Of a DNA stretch of 64,000 bases, positions 45,920 to 56,753 are shown piece by piece. The notes beneath the pieces were generated by a model. The model did no database searches and was not told the origin of the DNA. It saw only the letters and a list, made by a program, of their open reading frames with translations. Each line of letters begins with the position of its first letter. The stretch's first letter is position 1. Both the position numbers and the translations under genes were made by a program. The stretch comes from Deltaproteobacteria bacterium (lineage in GTDB: Bacteria; JADJOY01), in the NCBI GenBank assembly GCA_016713535.1, contig JADJOY010000028.1:62001-126000 (forward strand). The letters run 5' to 3'.

Positions 45920-48595
45920 TCAGACCGGAGGCGGAGGAGGCGACGCATCGCCATGGACGCGCTGCCACAGCAACCGGTCGGCGATCTCCTGCGGCACCGC
46001 ATCGAGCTGATCCCACGGCATCACCGCCGACAGCCGCGCGGCGGCCGCGGAGTTCGGGCACGGGCACATCGCCTGGATGTCCTGGGTGGGCGTGATTGCG
46101 GCATACGGCGTGACGTCGGGAACCGTGGTGAAGACGCTGAACATCGGAATCGCGTTGGCGTCGTGGATCGAGAGGGGCTCGAGCCCGAGGATCAGCTCGA
46201 TGGTGCGGATCACCGAGTACTGGTCGAAGTGGTCGTGGATCACGGCACCGTGCTTCACCCACGGGCTCACGACCTGTGCCGGCGCGCGGTGTGCGTCGAC
46301 GTGATCGGCACCGTCCTGACTGTCGTCCTCCACCACGAAGATCACGCTCCGGGGCCAGATCGAGCTCTTCGAGACGAGCTCGACGAACTGGCCGAGGCCG
46401 AGGTCGTTGTCCGCCACCATCGCCATCGGATCGCGGCTCGAGTCCCCGGGACCGGTGGTGTGGTCACTCGGCAGCACCACGTAGTTGAGGTGCGGGACCT
46501 GTCCGGCCGCGAGCTGCGCCTCGAACTGAGCGCGGAAGATGTCGATCCGCGATCGCGCGAGCGGGGGTGCCGCGCCCATCCCCGCGTCGAAGTAGCAATC
46601 CGGCGAGTTGGGGGCGCCGGGCGGTGCCTCGCCGCTCGCGGTGTTGGTGCAACCCACCTGCAGGTCGTTGGGATAGCTCGGGTCGGTGTTGGCCTGGACC
46701 GCGGCGTAGGTGTCTGCGCGCTCGTCACCGGCGACCAGGATCCCCGCGGAGAGCTCGCCGTAGTTGCGAAACGAGATCGGCGGCGAGTGGCGCACCGCGG
46801 CATCGAACAGGAACCCCTTGGGCGGGTAGCTGACCGGGTAGATCCCGAAGTCGTAGGGCTTGCCGCGCTTCGAGTAGTTGGCGTGGATTCCCTTGACGGT
46901 GTAGTCGGTGACGTAGGCGCTGCTCGTGACGACGTGGCCGTCGAGCGACACCTCGCTGTCCTCGAAGAACCGGTCGAGGAGCACGAACTGACGCGAGAGC
47001 GCGTGCGCGTTGGGGGTGATCCCGCCCGCCGGCCCGGGCGTGCCGTTGTCGCCGAACATCTCGAGCGCCGGGTCGCCGTCGCCCCGTGGATCGCTCCCGA
47101 AGATCTGGTCGTAGGAGCGGTTCTCCTTCACGACGTAGAAGACGTACTGGATCTGCTCGCTCGGGCCACCGCCAGGCGCCATCACCGGTGTGCTCGCCGG
47201 AGCGGCGACGCGCGTGCCGCTGCCGTCTCCCGGGACGGTCGCCTTCTCCACCGTGGCCGTCGCCGCGGCGAAGTATGCGTCGGCCGGCACCGGCAACACC
47301 GCCACCTGCCCGGTCAGGAGCTGCGGCACGTAGCTCGGGTAGGGCGACGGCGGACCGAAGGTCCAGTACTCGTAGGCAGGGTTGGGCACGGTGCCGATCC
47401 CGCGCGCCGCGGTCCACACCATCGTGCAGCCGTCCGGCGTCACCTGCACGTCGTGGGGGTAGTCCGCCGTCGGCAGCTTGCCGATCACGGAGTACGCGGC
47501 GGCGCCGCCGGGACGGGCCGTGAGGGCGATGGCGACGATCGCGTTCTCGCCGGCGTTTGCCACGTAGAGCGTGCCTCCGTCCGGCGCGAGCGCCAGCGCC
47601 ACGGGGGCCGCGCCCGGCCCCTCGGGGCGTGCGAGCGAGATCGTCGCGACGATCGAGTCGGTGCGGGTGTCGAGGATCACGACCGCGTCGCGGTTCGACA
47701 CGACCACGTAGAGCCGATCGGCGCGCGGATCGGCGAGGAGGTTCTGCGGGTGGGAGTTGTAGTCGCCGCCGCCTCCACCGAACCCCGCGATGGTGGTCGT
47801 GGAGCGGTCGGCCAGATCGATCTTGGTGAGGGTGCCGTCGAGCTCGTTGCTGACGTAAGCGAACCGGCCGCCGCGCTCGATGGCCGCGCCGTACGGGTAG
47901 GTCCCCGTCGGCACGGCGGTGCCAGTGCCGGAAGGCAGTGCGATCACGGCGGCCTGATCGGCCATGTTGAGCGCCGCTACCAAGGTGCGGCCATCGGGGC
48001 TGAGCGCGAGCCCCACCGGCCAGGCGGGCGAGAGCGGATAGGACTGGAGGCTGTTCTTGCGTCCGCTGCCGCCGGTCGTCGGCGGCAACGCGATGGGGGC
48101 CTGCTCGATCGCGAGGCCGGTCGCGGCGTCGCGCGCGAACACGTGGATCACGTCGCCGGTGATTCCCACCACGCCCGGCGGATCGATGGCGCCCTTCCCC
48201 GCCGGCTCGCCCGCGACGTACGCGGTGAGGCCGTCGGGGGAGAACACCATGCCGCCGAACGCGCCGGGCAACGGCAGCGTCTGGATCACCTGGCCGGAGG
48301 CCAGGTCGACGATCTGCACGTCGTCCAGGCCGTACCCCGAATCGACCGCCCAGTACTCGCGCCCGTCCGGCGTGATGGCGCCGCCGAGCGGGAGGTTGCC
48401 CACCTGGGTCAGCCGTCCCACGGGTGACAGCGTGAAGCCGAGGTTGGGGATCGTGAAACGCGCCTGGTGGGTCGTCACCCTGTCGGCGCAGCGCCCGGGA
48501 ATCACGACCTGCCCGGGTGGCGCGTCGCCGTGCTTGCTGCAGCCACCGAGCATCAACGAGAGCGAGAGCGTCGCCGCCGGCCACCGAGCGTTCAT
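45920..48595 (-). CDS. YVTN beta-propeller and phosphoesterase lipoprotein
   Basis: This is an intact 891-residue protein with lipobox cysteine 19 (LSLSLMLGGCSKHG). The N-terminal half is a YVTN-type seven-bladed propeller (ALSPDGRTLVAALN, YVSNELDGTLTKIDL, LALAPDGGTLYVANAGENAI). The C-terminal half is an alkaline-phosphatase-superfamily phosphoesterase related to phospholipase C (YVVKENRSYDQIFGSDPRGD, LNYVVLPSDHTTGPG, IFVVEDDSQDGADHVDAHRA). The combination is common in soil bacteria and probably hydrolyses phosphoesters outside the cell. The start is chosen at 48595, directly at the signal peptide. Confidence 0.88.
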   Translation of the reverse strand: MNARWPAATLSLSLMLGGCSKHGDAPPGQVVIPGRCADRVTTHQARFTIPNLGFTLSPVGRLTQVGNLPLGGAITPDGREYWAVDSGYGLDDVQIVDLASGQVIQTLPLPGAFGGMVFSPDGLTAYVAGEPAGKGAIDPPGVVGITGDVIHVFARDAATGLAIEQAPIALPPTTGGSGRKNSLQSYPLSPAWPVGLALSPDGRTLVAALNMADQAAVIALPSGTGTAVPTGTYPYGAAIERGGRFAYVSNELDGTLTKIDLADRSTTTIAGFGGGGGDYNSHPQNLLADPRADRLYVVVSNRDAVVILDTRTDSIVATISLARPEGPGAAPVALALAPDGGTLYVANAGENAIVAIALTARPGGAAAYSVIGKLPTADYPHDVQVTPDGCTMVWTAARGIGTVPNPAYEYWTFGPPSPYPSYVPQLLTGQVAVLPVPADAYFAAATATVEKATVPGDGSGTRVAAPASTPVMAPGGGPSEQIQYVFYVVKENRSYDQIFGSDPRGDGDPALEMFGDNGTPGPAGGITPNAHALSRQFVLLDRFFEDSEVSLDGHVVTSSAYVTDYTVKGIHANYSKRGKPYDFGIYPVSYPPKGFLFDAAVRHSPPISFRNYGELSAGILVAGDERADTYAAVQANTDPSYPNDLQVGCTNTASGEAPPGAPNSPDCYFDAGMGAAPPLARSRIDIFRAQFEAQLAAGQVPHLNYVVLPSDHTTGPGDSSRDPMAMVADNDLGLGQFVELVSKSSIWPRSVIFVVEDDSQDGADHVDAHRAPAQVVSPWVKHGAVIHDHFDQYSVIRTIELILGLEPLSIHDANAIPMFSVFTTVPDVTPYAAITPTQDIQAMCPCPNSAAAARLSAVMPWDQLDAVPQEIADRLLWQRVHGDASPPPPPV

Positions 48596-49347
48596 TCCTC
48601 GTCGTCCTCCCAGGGGGCGCGTTGGACGCTGCGCGCGAACGTGCTTCCGGGTCCGGCCCGACCGTCCGGCGTTCCGACACCAAGCCGGGATCGCGCGCTC
48701 GGGACGCGCCGGCTCCGCCCCGCCAACGAGCCGACGACCCGGTCCAAATCGGATGGGGACGCACCCGGTTGCACGTCCGCTGCCAAGCCACGCCGAGGCC
48801 AACGCCGAGCCCCGCTGGCGCGGCTCACTGCATTGCGTCCGGGCTTTTCGGCCGGTGTTCGTGTTTCGCCTGCCTGCGTGGCCGCTCGATGCCGATCACG
48901 AACTCACGGGGGTCAACCTGGCCCATGGCGAATCGGCTGGCGGCGCGCTCCCGGCTACGGTCCGACGTCGGCTCCGCCTTCGGCGCGTTCGAGGCCCCCC
49001 TCGCCGGCCCCGCGTTACGGGCGCGTGCTCCCTGGATCGCGTGGCGAGTCGCGCGATGGTGTGGTCGCCGCGCGGCTGCCGCGCACGGTCGACGCGCGGC
49101 GCTCCGCGAAGGCCTGTGGCGACCCGACCCCTGTCACCGCGGCGCGCGCGTCCGGCGGTGCGAGTCTGAGAAGATCCTGGATGATCGGGGTCTTCGCGAC
49201 GCGGGCCCGGAAGGGCTCCTCCGGGAGAGGCCGCGCGCCCGACGCCTGCGCCAGTCCCGTACTGCGTCGCCGTCGAGCGCAACGGCGTCGTGGTGCCTAC
49301 CCGGACTCGGTACGCCGTTTGCTCTGTTTTCAGTTCCGGGGTCAGCC
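48596..49347. other. 750-bp gap between divergent genes
   Basis: No gene is supported. The stretch next to 49320-49420 is locally AT-richer and may contain the promoter of the acyl-CoA ligase. The rest is GC-rich without recognisable repeats. Confidence 0.4.
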
Positions 49348-51129
49348 ATGGACCGACCGGTACGGAATCTCGCGGAGCTCGCTGCGCAAAGTTGTAAATC
49401 TTTTGCAAAACTCCCAGCGCTCGGCACCAAGCTCGACGGACAGTGGAGGTGGACGAGCTTTCGCGAGCTCGGTGGGTTCGTCGATCGCTGCCGCGCCGGC
49501 CTGCACGCTCTCGGCGTGGGCAGCGGGGACGTCGTCGCGATCGTCGCCGACAACCGCCTCGAGTGGGCGGTCACCTACTACGCGACCGCCGGGCTCGAGG
49601 CCGTGTTCGTGCCGATGTACGAGGCGCAGCGGCCCGCGGAGTGGAAGTTCATCCTCGACGAGTGCGGCGCCAAGGTGGTGCTCGCTCGCGCCAGCGGGCC
49701 CTACGAACGCCTGCTCGAGCTGCGCGCGGAGCTGCCGAACCTCGAGCACCTGATCGGCATCGGGCTTCCGCCCGACGACCCGAGCTCGTTCGACGCGCTG
49801 CTCACGGCCGGGGCGCGGGCGCCGGTCGAGACGCGCGACCCCGCACCGACGGCGCTGGCGGGGCTCATCTACACGTCGGGCACCACCGGCTGGCCCAAGG
49901 GCGTGATGCTGACCCACGGCAACCTCGCCTCGAACGTGAGCACGGCCAGGGCGGTCTTCCCGCTCTCGCCCGACGACCGAACGCTCTCGTTCCTGCCTGG
50001 GCTCACTCCTACGGGCAGCTCGAGCTCAACTACGTGCTCGCGCAAGGCGCCTCGCTGGCGCTCAACGACGATCTCGCGCACCTGCTCTCGAACCTCGCCG
50101 AGGTCAAGCCGACGATGCTCGTGACCGTCCCGCGCATCTTCAACCGCGTGTACGGGGCCGTGCGTCACGACATGGCGCGGCGACCGCGCCCTCCTCCAGC
50201 GGCTCTTCGAGGACGGCGTCCACGCCGCCACCCGCCGCGGCCGCGGCGAGGCGATCAGCGTTCGCGAGCGGCTCGAGCACGCGCTGGCCGACAGGCTGAT
50301 GTTCCGCAAGGTCCGCGCCCGCTTCGGCGGGCGGCTCGAATACGTGCTCTCCGCGAGCGCCGCGCTCAGCAAGGAGGTCGCCGAGTTCGTCGACGCGCTC
50401 GGGCTGCGCGTCTACGAGGGATACGGCCTCACCGAGACGAGCCCGATGGTGACGGCGAACACCCGCGACGCGCGGCGCCTGGGCAGCGTGGGCAAGGTGA
50501 TCCCGGGCGTTCGTGTCGCGATCGACACCTCGCTCGGCGACGCCCCCGGCCAGGGCGAGATCGTGGTGTACGGCCCGAACGTCACGCAGGGCTACTACCG
50601 CCGCCCCGAGGAGAACGAGAAGGTGCTCACGGCCGACGGTGGTCTCCGCACCGGCGACCTCGGCTACTTTGACGCCGACGGCTTCCTCTACGTCACCGGT
50701 CGCATCAAGGAGCAGTACAAGCTCTCGAACGGAAAGTACGTGATGCCCGGGCCGCTCGAGGAGGAGCTCAAGCTCTCGCCCTACATCGCCAACGTCATGC
50801 TGCACGGCGCGAACCGGCCCTACAACGTGGCGCTCGTGGTGATCGACGAGCCGGCAGTGCGCGAGTGGCTCTCGCAGCAAGGCGGCGAGCTCGACGACCT
50901 CACCAGCGACCCGCGCGTCGAGCGACTGATCGACGACGAGGTTCGGCGAGCGGCGAGCTCGTTCCGAGGGTTCGAGGTCCCGCGCCGCGTGCTCCTCGTC
51001 CGCGAGGACTTCACGACCGAAAACGACCTCCTCACCCCCACCCTCAAGCTCAAGCGCCGCAACGTCGAAAAACGCCACGGCGCCGCGCTCGACGAGCTCT
51101 ACGGCGGCGACGCCGAGGCGAAGGTCTAG
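49348..51129 (+). CDS. long-chain fatty-acid-CoA ligase, two frameshifts
   Basis: The repaired product is about 594 residues and activates fatty acids to acyl-CoA. Visible motifs are the P-loop LIYTSGTTGWPKGVMLTHGN, then after a frame change near 50005 the HSYGQLELNYVLAQGA segment. After a second change near 50185 follow VYEGYGLTETSPMVTANT, TGDLGYFDADGFLYVTGRIK and YKLSNGKYVMPGPLEEELK. These are the standard A5-A10 blocks. The start MDRPVRNLAELAAQSC is chosen at 49348. Both breaks are single-base and the protein is otherwise well conserved, so sequencing error is likely. Confidence 0.88.
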
Positions 51130-51364
51130 GCGCGGCGGGCGGCGGCCGGGCCGCCCTACACGACCGTCACCACGACCGGCGCCGCGGCGGTGCCCCACCG
51201 CGAGCTGGGTTGTCACGAACGGTCGCGAGCGGGCGCACGCGCGAGCGAAACGACCACGTCGGGATCGGCCGTGGCTCGTCCCCACCTACCCGACCCATTC
51301 GCGCAACTGCACCCGTCGCGCGCGTGCGTGACGGGCTCGACCCCGAGGTGAAACACTGGCGGGC

Positions 51365-54043
51365 GTGGCGCCAGAGACGAGCTACCGTCCATGGTCCGCG
51401 GGCCGTCTTGGCGAGCCTGCCGACCGCCCTTGCTGTGCGCTATGGCTCGCGCTGCTCGCGTGCTTGGCGCTCGGGTGCGGCGGCGGATCGGGCGGCGACG
51501 GTGCGGTCGGCGGCAGCGCGCCGATCGCGCGGCTCCGCGTCCCCGCGGCGGCGAGCGTCGGCGTGCCAGTGGGCGTGAACGCGCTCGGGTCGAGCGGCGG
51601 CATCGATCGCTACCGGTTCGACTTCGGCGACGGCCAAGCCGCGGTCTCGCGGCCGAGCGGCTACGCCCTGCGCGCTTACTCCGCTCCTGGCCGCTATACG
51701 GTGCGCGTGACGGTGAGCGGGCCGGGCGGCCAGGCCTCGGCGGAGTCCGAGGTCGAGGTGGTCAGCGAGCGCGGCCCCAGCGCTCGCTTCGACCTTCCTT
51801 CCGACCGCGCGCGGCCGTCGTGGGGCGAGATCCCGTGGCCGAGCGACCTCTTCCGGAACGAGCTCGGCTACCTGGCCGTCGACGGAGTGAACGTCGCCAA
51901 CTCGATCGCGAAGCGCGTGCTCGAGACGGGGCTGAATCAGCTCCGCGGGTTCGGGACCACCTCGGCGGCATACGTGTGGCTCGACGGCGACCTCGACCCT
52001 CGCTCGCTGCCCACGAGCCCCGAGGACTCGCTCGCCCCCGGCAGCCCCGTCGTGCTCGTGAACGTCGATTCCGCCTCGACGCGCTACCGCGAGCGCGTGC
52101 CCGTGGTGGTCGACTGGGACGCCCCCGATCGCCGGCTCTCGGTGATGCCCGAGCCCGGCGTGCCGCTGGTACCCAAGACCCGCTACGCGCTGATCGTCCG
52201 GACCGATCTCTGGGGCGCTCGCGCCGGCACACCGGCCGGCAGCCTCACCGCACCCCAGACGCTCGCCGCCCTGCTCCGAGGCGAGACACCCGCGGTGCCG
52301 AGCGGCGCCGTGGCGCGCGCGCTCACCGACGATCTCGCCGCAGCGCTGGCGGGCGAGGCGGACTTCCCCGGCGGCGACCTGAGCGGGATCGCCGCCGCCA
52401 GCGTGTTCACCACCCAGCCGATCGAGGACGACGTCCTCGCGATCCGCAACGCCATGGAGCGCGGCGATCCCGCCATCCCCGACCCGGCGCCCCGCTTCGA
52501 TCCACGTTTCATCTTCGGCGCGGGCGGGCGCGCCACGCTCGACGAGCTGCTCGGCGCGCAGCCCGAGGATCGTCCGGCGCTCGAGCCGCGCGCGCACCAG
52601 CACGTCGCCACGATCGTCACCCGTGCGTGGTTCCGCGCACCTCGCTACCTGGCCGTCGATCCCCACTTCCTCGACCCCTACGGAGGCACGTTCGTGGGCC
52701 AGAACGGCAGCCCCGAGGTGCAGGGTAGCTGGGAGATCCCTTTCAGCCTGGCGCTCCCAGCCACCCCGCCGCAGCCCGCCGGGTACCCGGTGGTGATCGC
52801 GCAGCACGGTCTCGGCGCGGAGCGCTCGCAGGAGCTGCTCGTTCTCGCGAACACGCTCTGCGCCGAGGGGTTCGCGGTCGCGTCCATCGACGCGATCCAG
52901 CACGGCGACCGCCTCGACCTCGCGGGACTCTCGCCTCGGCTCTACGCGCTGCTCGAGCCGGTGTTCGCGTCGCTCGGCTTCGACATCGCGCGGCTCGCCG
53001 TCGACGAGCGGCCCAACCAACCTGGCAGCACGCTCACCGGGTCCGACGGCTGGGCCGACGACGGCGACAGCGACGGCGCCCGCGTCGGCTTCATCGACGG
53101 GCTCGTCAACCTCGCGGGGTTCCGCGACAACCTGCGCCAGAACATCGTCGACCACATGGCGTTCGCGCGCATGCTGCGCACCTTCGATGCGGAGATCCCC
53201 GGTGTCGGCCGGGTGCGCCTCGACCCCGCCCAGCTTCACTACTCGGGCACCAGCCTCGGCGGCGTGCTGGGCGCCAACTTCGTGGCGTTCGAGCCCACGC
53301 TTCGGGCCGCGAACCTGCACAGCGCGGGCGGCGCGCTCGGCGTCAATCTGCTCGTCAACTCGCCCGGGGTCGGTGGGCTCGTCGGGCCGCTCTTGACCAC
53401 GGTCTTCGGCGCCACGCCGGAGGGGCTCCAGAACGACTTCTCACCGCTCGTGAACCTGGCGCAGGCCATCCTCGACGCCGGCGACCCGGTGAACGTCGCG
53501 CGCCACGCGCTGCGTGAGCCGCTCGTCTACGCCTCGGGGCCCGCGGAGCCGCGCTCCGTGCTCGTACTCGAGGCGATGTGGGACTGGCTCATCCCCAACT
53601 CCTCGACCGAGGCGCTCGCGCGCGCGTTCGGGCTCTCGCTCCTCGAGCCGTCGTACCGGACCGTGCCTGGAATCCCATCGGGCGGGCCACGCATCGAGGG
53701 CAACGTGAACGGGAAGACCGGTGCCCTGGCGCAGTACTCGCCGGCCGAGCACGGCACGATCTACTCGTCGTGGCAGGGGCGCATCTCCGAGCAGCAGGGG
53801 TTCCCGTTCCCGAGCGGCGAGCGCTTCCGGCCGCTCGCGCACGAGTTCACGGTGCGACAACCGGTCGAAGAAGCGATGGCGCAGGTCCGCGATTTCTTCG
53901 TGAGCGCGCGCGAGGGTGGTGCGGGCCTCGTGGAGGCGAAGGGCGGCTACGCGCCGCGGCATGACTACGACGACGACGGCTTCCTCGACGACGACGAGCT
54001 CGCCGCCGGCACCGATCCCAACGATCCCGGCTCCCACCCATGA
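51365..54043 (+). CDS. lipoprotein lipase-like alpha/beta hydrolase with PKD domain and calcium-binding tail
   Basis: This is an intact 892-residue protein with lipobox cysteine 38 (LLACLALGCGGG). A PKD-like domain follows (YRFDFGDGQAAV...YSAPGRYTVRVTV). The main body resembles bacterial virulence-factor lipases (VolA type), with FTTQPIEDDVLAIRNAM, IAQHGLGAERSQELLVLAN and the nucleophile Ser630 in YSGTSLGG. The C-terminus DYDDDGFLDDDELAAGTDPN is a thrombospondin-type/EF-like calcium loop. It probably hydrolyses lipids at the cell surface. Confidence 0.8.
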   Translation: MAPETSYRPWSAGRLGEPADRPCCALWLALLACLALGCGGGSGGDGAVGGSAPIARLRVPAAASVGVPVGVNALGSSGGIDRYRFDFGDGQAAVSRPSGYALRAYSAPGRYTVRVTVSGPGGQASAESEVEVVSERGPSARFDLPSDRARPSWGEIPWPSDLFRNELGYLAVDGVNVANSIAKRVLETGLNQLRGFGTTSAAYVWLDGDLDPRSLPTSPEDSLAPGSPVVLVNVDSASTRYRERVPVVVDWDAPDRRLSVMPEPGVPLVPKTRYALIVRTDLWGARAGTPAGSLTAPQTLAALLRGETPAVPSGAVARALTDDLAAALAGEADFPGGDLSGIAAASVFTTQPIEDDVLAIRNAMERGDPAIPDPAPRFDPRFIFGAGGRATLDELLGAQPEDRPALEPRAHQHVATIVTRAWFRAPRYLAVDPHFLDPYGGTFVGQNGSPEVQGSWEIPFSLALPATPPQPAGYPVVIAQHGLGAERSQELLVLANTLCAEGFAVASIDAIQHGDRLDLAGLSPRLYALLEPVFASLGFDIARLAVDERPNQPGSTLTGSDGWADDGDSDGARVGFIDGLVNLAGFRDNLRQNIVDHMAFARMLRTFDAEIPGVGRVRLDPAQLHYSGTSLGGVLGANFVAFEPTLRAANLHSAGGALGVNLLVNSPGVGGLVGPLLTTVFGATPEGLQNDFSPLVNLAQAILDAGDPVNVARHALREPLVYASGPAEPRSVLVLEAMWDWLIPNSSTEALARAFGLSLLEPSYRTVPGIPSGGPRIEGNVNGKTGALAQYSPAEHGTIYSSWQGRISEQQGFPFPSGERFRPLAHEFTVRQPVEEAMAQVRDFFVSAREGGAGLVEAKGGYAPRHDYDDDGFLDDDELAAGTDPNDPGSHP

Positions 54044-54417
54044 GGGCGGGCGTGAGCCCGCCCACAGCTCCGACGGCGCTCGATCCCCGTTCGGGATGAG
54101 CGCGTAGCCCCGGGCGCGAGCCCCCGCGGAGCGGACAGGAGCGGAACCGATCGATCCCGTTCCCGGGCGCCTTCGCGGCCGCCCTGCGCACTCACGCGCC
54201 GTTCGCCGCGAGGTCGAAGGCGGCGGGGTGCAAATGCAGCAGTCGGGCGAGCCAGCGGCCTTCGAGGTGCGAACGCTCTGCTGGAACGGGTCGATCGGCC
54301 AGGCGCTCGGCTGCGTGGTCGAGTGGCCGTCCCGGCCGACCAAGAGCCCGTCCGAGCCTCACCAGCCGACGCGCGCCCGAGCGTGAACGTCGATCGGGTG
54401 GTCGCCTGGGTGCCGGC
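54044..54417. other. gap with family-2 REP hairpin
   Basis: A GGGCGGGC-GTGA-GCCCGCCC hairpin at 54044-54063 follows directly after the lipase stop codon and could act as terminator or REP element. The remaining 350 bases, up to the convergent methyltransferase gene, hold no supported gene. Confidence 0.55.
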
Positions 54418-55176
54418 TCAGGGCGCCGCGCCGCTCGCCCGGCGCTGCGGGGCGTGCCCGCGACCGAGTAGCCGCCGCTTCTTCAGGACGCGGATCACGG
54501 TGTAGGCGATCACCAGCGGCACGTAGCCCAGCGCCAGCAGCTGCACCGTGTGCGCGCTCGCCGCATAGCCCTGATACCGCACGCGCTCCCAGATGAGCAG
54601 CGCGATCGCGCAAGCGATCCAGTAGAAGGTGGTGCCGTACTCCTTGCGCGCCACCAGGCTCCAGTTGAAAACCAGGCCCTCAGCGGTCTGGCGGAGCCCG
54701 CGGAAGTCGACCCAGAACCTCGGCACGCGTCGGCAGTAGTCCTCGTACTCGGCGCCGAAGTGACCGCGCAGCCACTGCTCCTCGGCGGCCACGATGGCGC
54801 TGTAGGACACCAGGTAGAAACTCGCTCCGAGCAGCAGGAACCACGGCGAACCGTGGATCACCATGAGGCCAATGACCACCAGCACGTTGCCCACGTAGAG
54901 CGGGTTCCGGCAGTGGGCGAAGAGGCCATCCTGCACCAGCACGTCGGCCTGGATCGTCTTGTTCACTCCTCCGCGCCGGATGTACGCGAACCCGATCACC
55001 GCGAAGCGCAGCGCCTGGCCGGTCAACGACGTCAGGAGGCCGAGGGCGTCGGCGGCCCTATCGCGGGCGATCGTGCCGCCCCACAGGACGGGACCCGTGG
55101 CCAGGGCCAGCGTGACGAACACCAGCGTGAAGACGATGTCGCGATACTTGAAGAGGAAATTACCGAGTCGAATCAT
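54418..55176 (-). CDS. isoprenylcysteine carboxyl methyltransferase-family membrane protein
   Basis: This 252-residue protein has about six membrane segments and the family's conserved C-terminal block: GLFAHCRNPLYVGNVLVVIG (RNPxYxG) and EEQWLRGHFGAEYEDYCRRV followed by PRFW. Such bacterial ICMT/PEMT-like enzymes methylate small lipophilic or membrane substrates with S-adenosylmethionine; the substrate is unknown. It lies 30 bases downstream of cmoA in the same direction. Confidence 0.8.
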   Translation of the reverse strand: MIRLGNFLFKYRDIVFTLVFVTLALATGPVLWGGTIARDRAADALGLLTSLTGQALRFAVIGFAYIRRGGVNKTIQADVLVQDGLFAHCRNPLYVGNVLVVIGLMVIHGSPWFLLLGASFYLVSYSAIVAAEEQWLRGHFGAEYEDYCRRVPRFWVDFRGLRQTAEGLVFNWSLVARKEYGTTFYWIACAIALLIWERVRYQGYAASAHTVQLLALGYVPLVIAYTVIRVLKKRRLLGRGHAPQRRASGAAP

Positions 55177-55206
55177 GTTGGTCGAGGCGATCCGAGCGCG
55201 CGCCGG

Positions 55207-55959
55207 TCACTTGACCGCGAGCATTCCGCAGAAGTTGTGCCACTTGAAGAAGATGTCGAGCTGCCCGAACCCTGCGGCACGCAACAGATCCAGATTCTCC
55301 TGGAAGTGATAGGGAACGAGGACGTTTTCCAGAGCCTCGCGCTTCTGCGCGATTTCCAGCTCCGAGTAGCCGTTGGCCCGCTTGAACTCGTAATAGTGCT
55401 TGACGAACAGGCGGTTGAGAAGCGAGTGCTCACCCAGCACCTTCTCCACGAGAATCAAGACTCCACCCTCGCGCATTCCCCGGTAGATGTTCGCGACCAC
55501 GTCGTTGCGCTTGAGCGGCCGCACGAACTGCAAGGTGAGCGTGAGGATGACGACCGATGCGTCGTGGATGTCGAGTGGTTCGTTCAGGTCGCCCAGGCGC
55601 AGCTCGTACGGTCGCTGGAAGCCGTGCTTTTCCAGCTTCGCGCGCGCTTCGTCCAGCATGGCGGCGGACGAGTCCACACCGATGAAGCGGTACTCCTGGT
55701 CGCGGGGAAGGAAGTTGTCGAGGTTGAGAAAGGTGGTGCCCGTGGAGCAGCCGAGGTCGTAGATGGCGGTTCCCGGGATCGCGAAGTCGGTCACGAACTC
55801 ACCGATCATGCGCTGCAGCTCGCCGTAGAGCGGCACCGAACGCGACAGCATGTCGTCGAACACGACAGCCGTGGCGGGACCGAAGTTGAAGTCGTTGACC
55901 AGCGCGCGCCGCTCCGCGAAGAGGGCGTCGCGCTGCTCGAGGGGATCCTTAGCGTCCAT
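55207..55959 (-). CDS. cmoA: carboxy-S-adenosyl-L-methionine synthase
   Basis: This is an intact 250-residue methyltransferase-fold protein with the CmoA pattern: FDDMLSRSVPLYGELQRMI, motif I AIYDLGCSTGTTFLNLD, the region YRFIGVDSSAAMLDEARAKL and KREALENVLVPYHFQENLDL. CmoA converts S-adenosylmethionine and prephenate to carboxy-SAM, used by CmoB for the uridine-34 modification of tRNA. No cmoB is present in this window. The gene is followed by the ICMT-like gene. Confidence 0.88.
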   Translation of the reverse strand: MDAKDPLEQRDALFAERRALVNDFNFGPATAVVFDDMLSRSVPLYGELQRMIGEFVTDFAIPGTAIYDLGCSTGTTFLNLDNFLPRDQEYRFIGVDSSAAMLDEARAKLEKHGFQRPYELRLGDLNEPLDIHDASVVILTLTLQFVRPLKRNDVVANIYRGMREGGVLILVEKVLGEHSLLNRLFVKHYYEFKRANGYSELEIAQKREALENVLVPYHFQENLDLLRAAGFGQLDIFFKWHNFCGMLAVK

Positions 55960-56245
55960 CGCGACCTCCGCCGGTCCGAGCTCCGTGACGAACAGCCGCC
56001 GTGTTCACGCCGTTCATGTCCGAACCATCCTCCGTCACGGGTGGGGCGTTGCTGTCGGCCACCCAGCCGAGCCGATCTCGATCCTGCCACTCAAGCACGA
56101 CTTCATCGACCTTGACAGGCCCCCGGCCGGACTCGGCCACCCTGGGCCGGGCACAGGAACCTCGGGGACCTCGCCTCGGGTGCCGCGTCGAGGTCGTCGC
56201 CGCGTCTCGATCGCGCCCGGGCACACCGCGTCCACGCGGTTTCGC

Positions 56246-56641
56246 TCACGTGCGTGGTCGAGCGTCAGCGCCCGAACACGCGGCGGTTCCGCGGTCGCCC
56301 GAGCGCCGACTCGAGCAGCGCACGATCTCGCAGGCCCGAATCGCCGCCGTGCTCCGCGATCCGCCGGCGATGAATCGCCGGCTCGATCTCGGCGCGTGGC
56401 CGGGTCGGATCCCCGCCCACCGACCGACTCCGCCAGCTTGCCGAAGCACGTCGCGGCCCTCGCGCATGATGCGCTCGGGCTCGGCGAACTGGGACGCGAC
56501 CTCCGGATCGACGTGCGTCAGCTCGATCTCGTCCTGCGTGGCAACCAGAACGAGCGTGTCGCCCTTGCCGACGTGGAGTCGCTTCAGGGCCTCCTTCGCC
56601 AGCACCACACCGGTGGAATGCCCGATCGTCGTGAGCTTCAC
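56246..56641 (-). pseudogene. AbrB-type antitoxin with truncated Doc/Fic toxin, fused by frame error
   Basis: The first 70 residues are a clean AbrB/SpoVT antitoxin (MKLTTIGHSTGVVLAKEALK, then VGKGDTLVLV and PERIMREGRDVL). Beyond about 56430 another frame reads AIHRRRIAEHGGDSGLRDRA followed by LLESALGRPRNRRVF, the N-terminus of a death-on-curing (Doc) toxin. That fragment ends before the catalytic HPFVDGNKR motif. The pair is therefore an incomplete, inactive toxin-antitoxin module. The antitoxin alone could still be expressed. Confidence 0.65.
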
Positions 56642-56753
56642 CTTGGTGATCGTGAGTCTCCCGCGGAGAGGATGACGATCGGTCGAACGGAGCGCTCGCC
56701 CACAGCCCGAGATGGTCGAGCACGACGCCGCGATCCGCTAACCTTCGCGCCCC

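Noticed and set aside
45953-48427. 824-codon plus-strand frame opposite the phosphoesterase lipoprotein gene
   Set aside because: It is an antisense shadow caused by high GC at third codon positions, with no domain signature.
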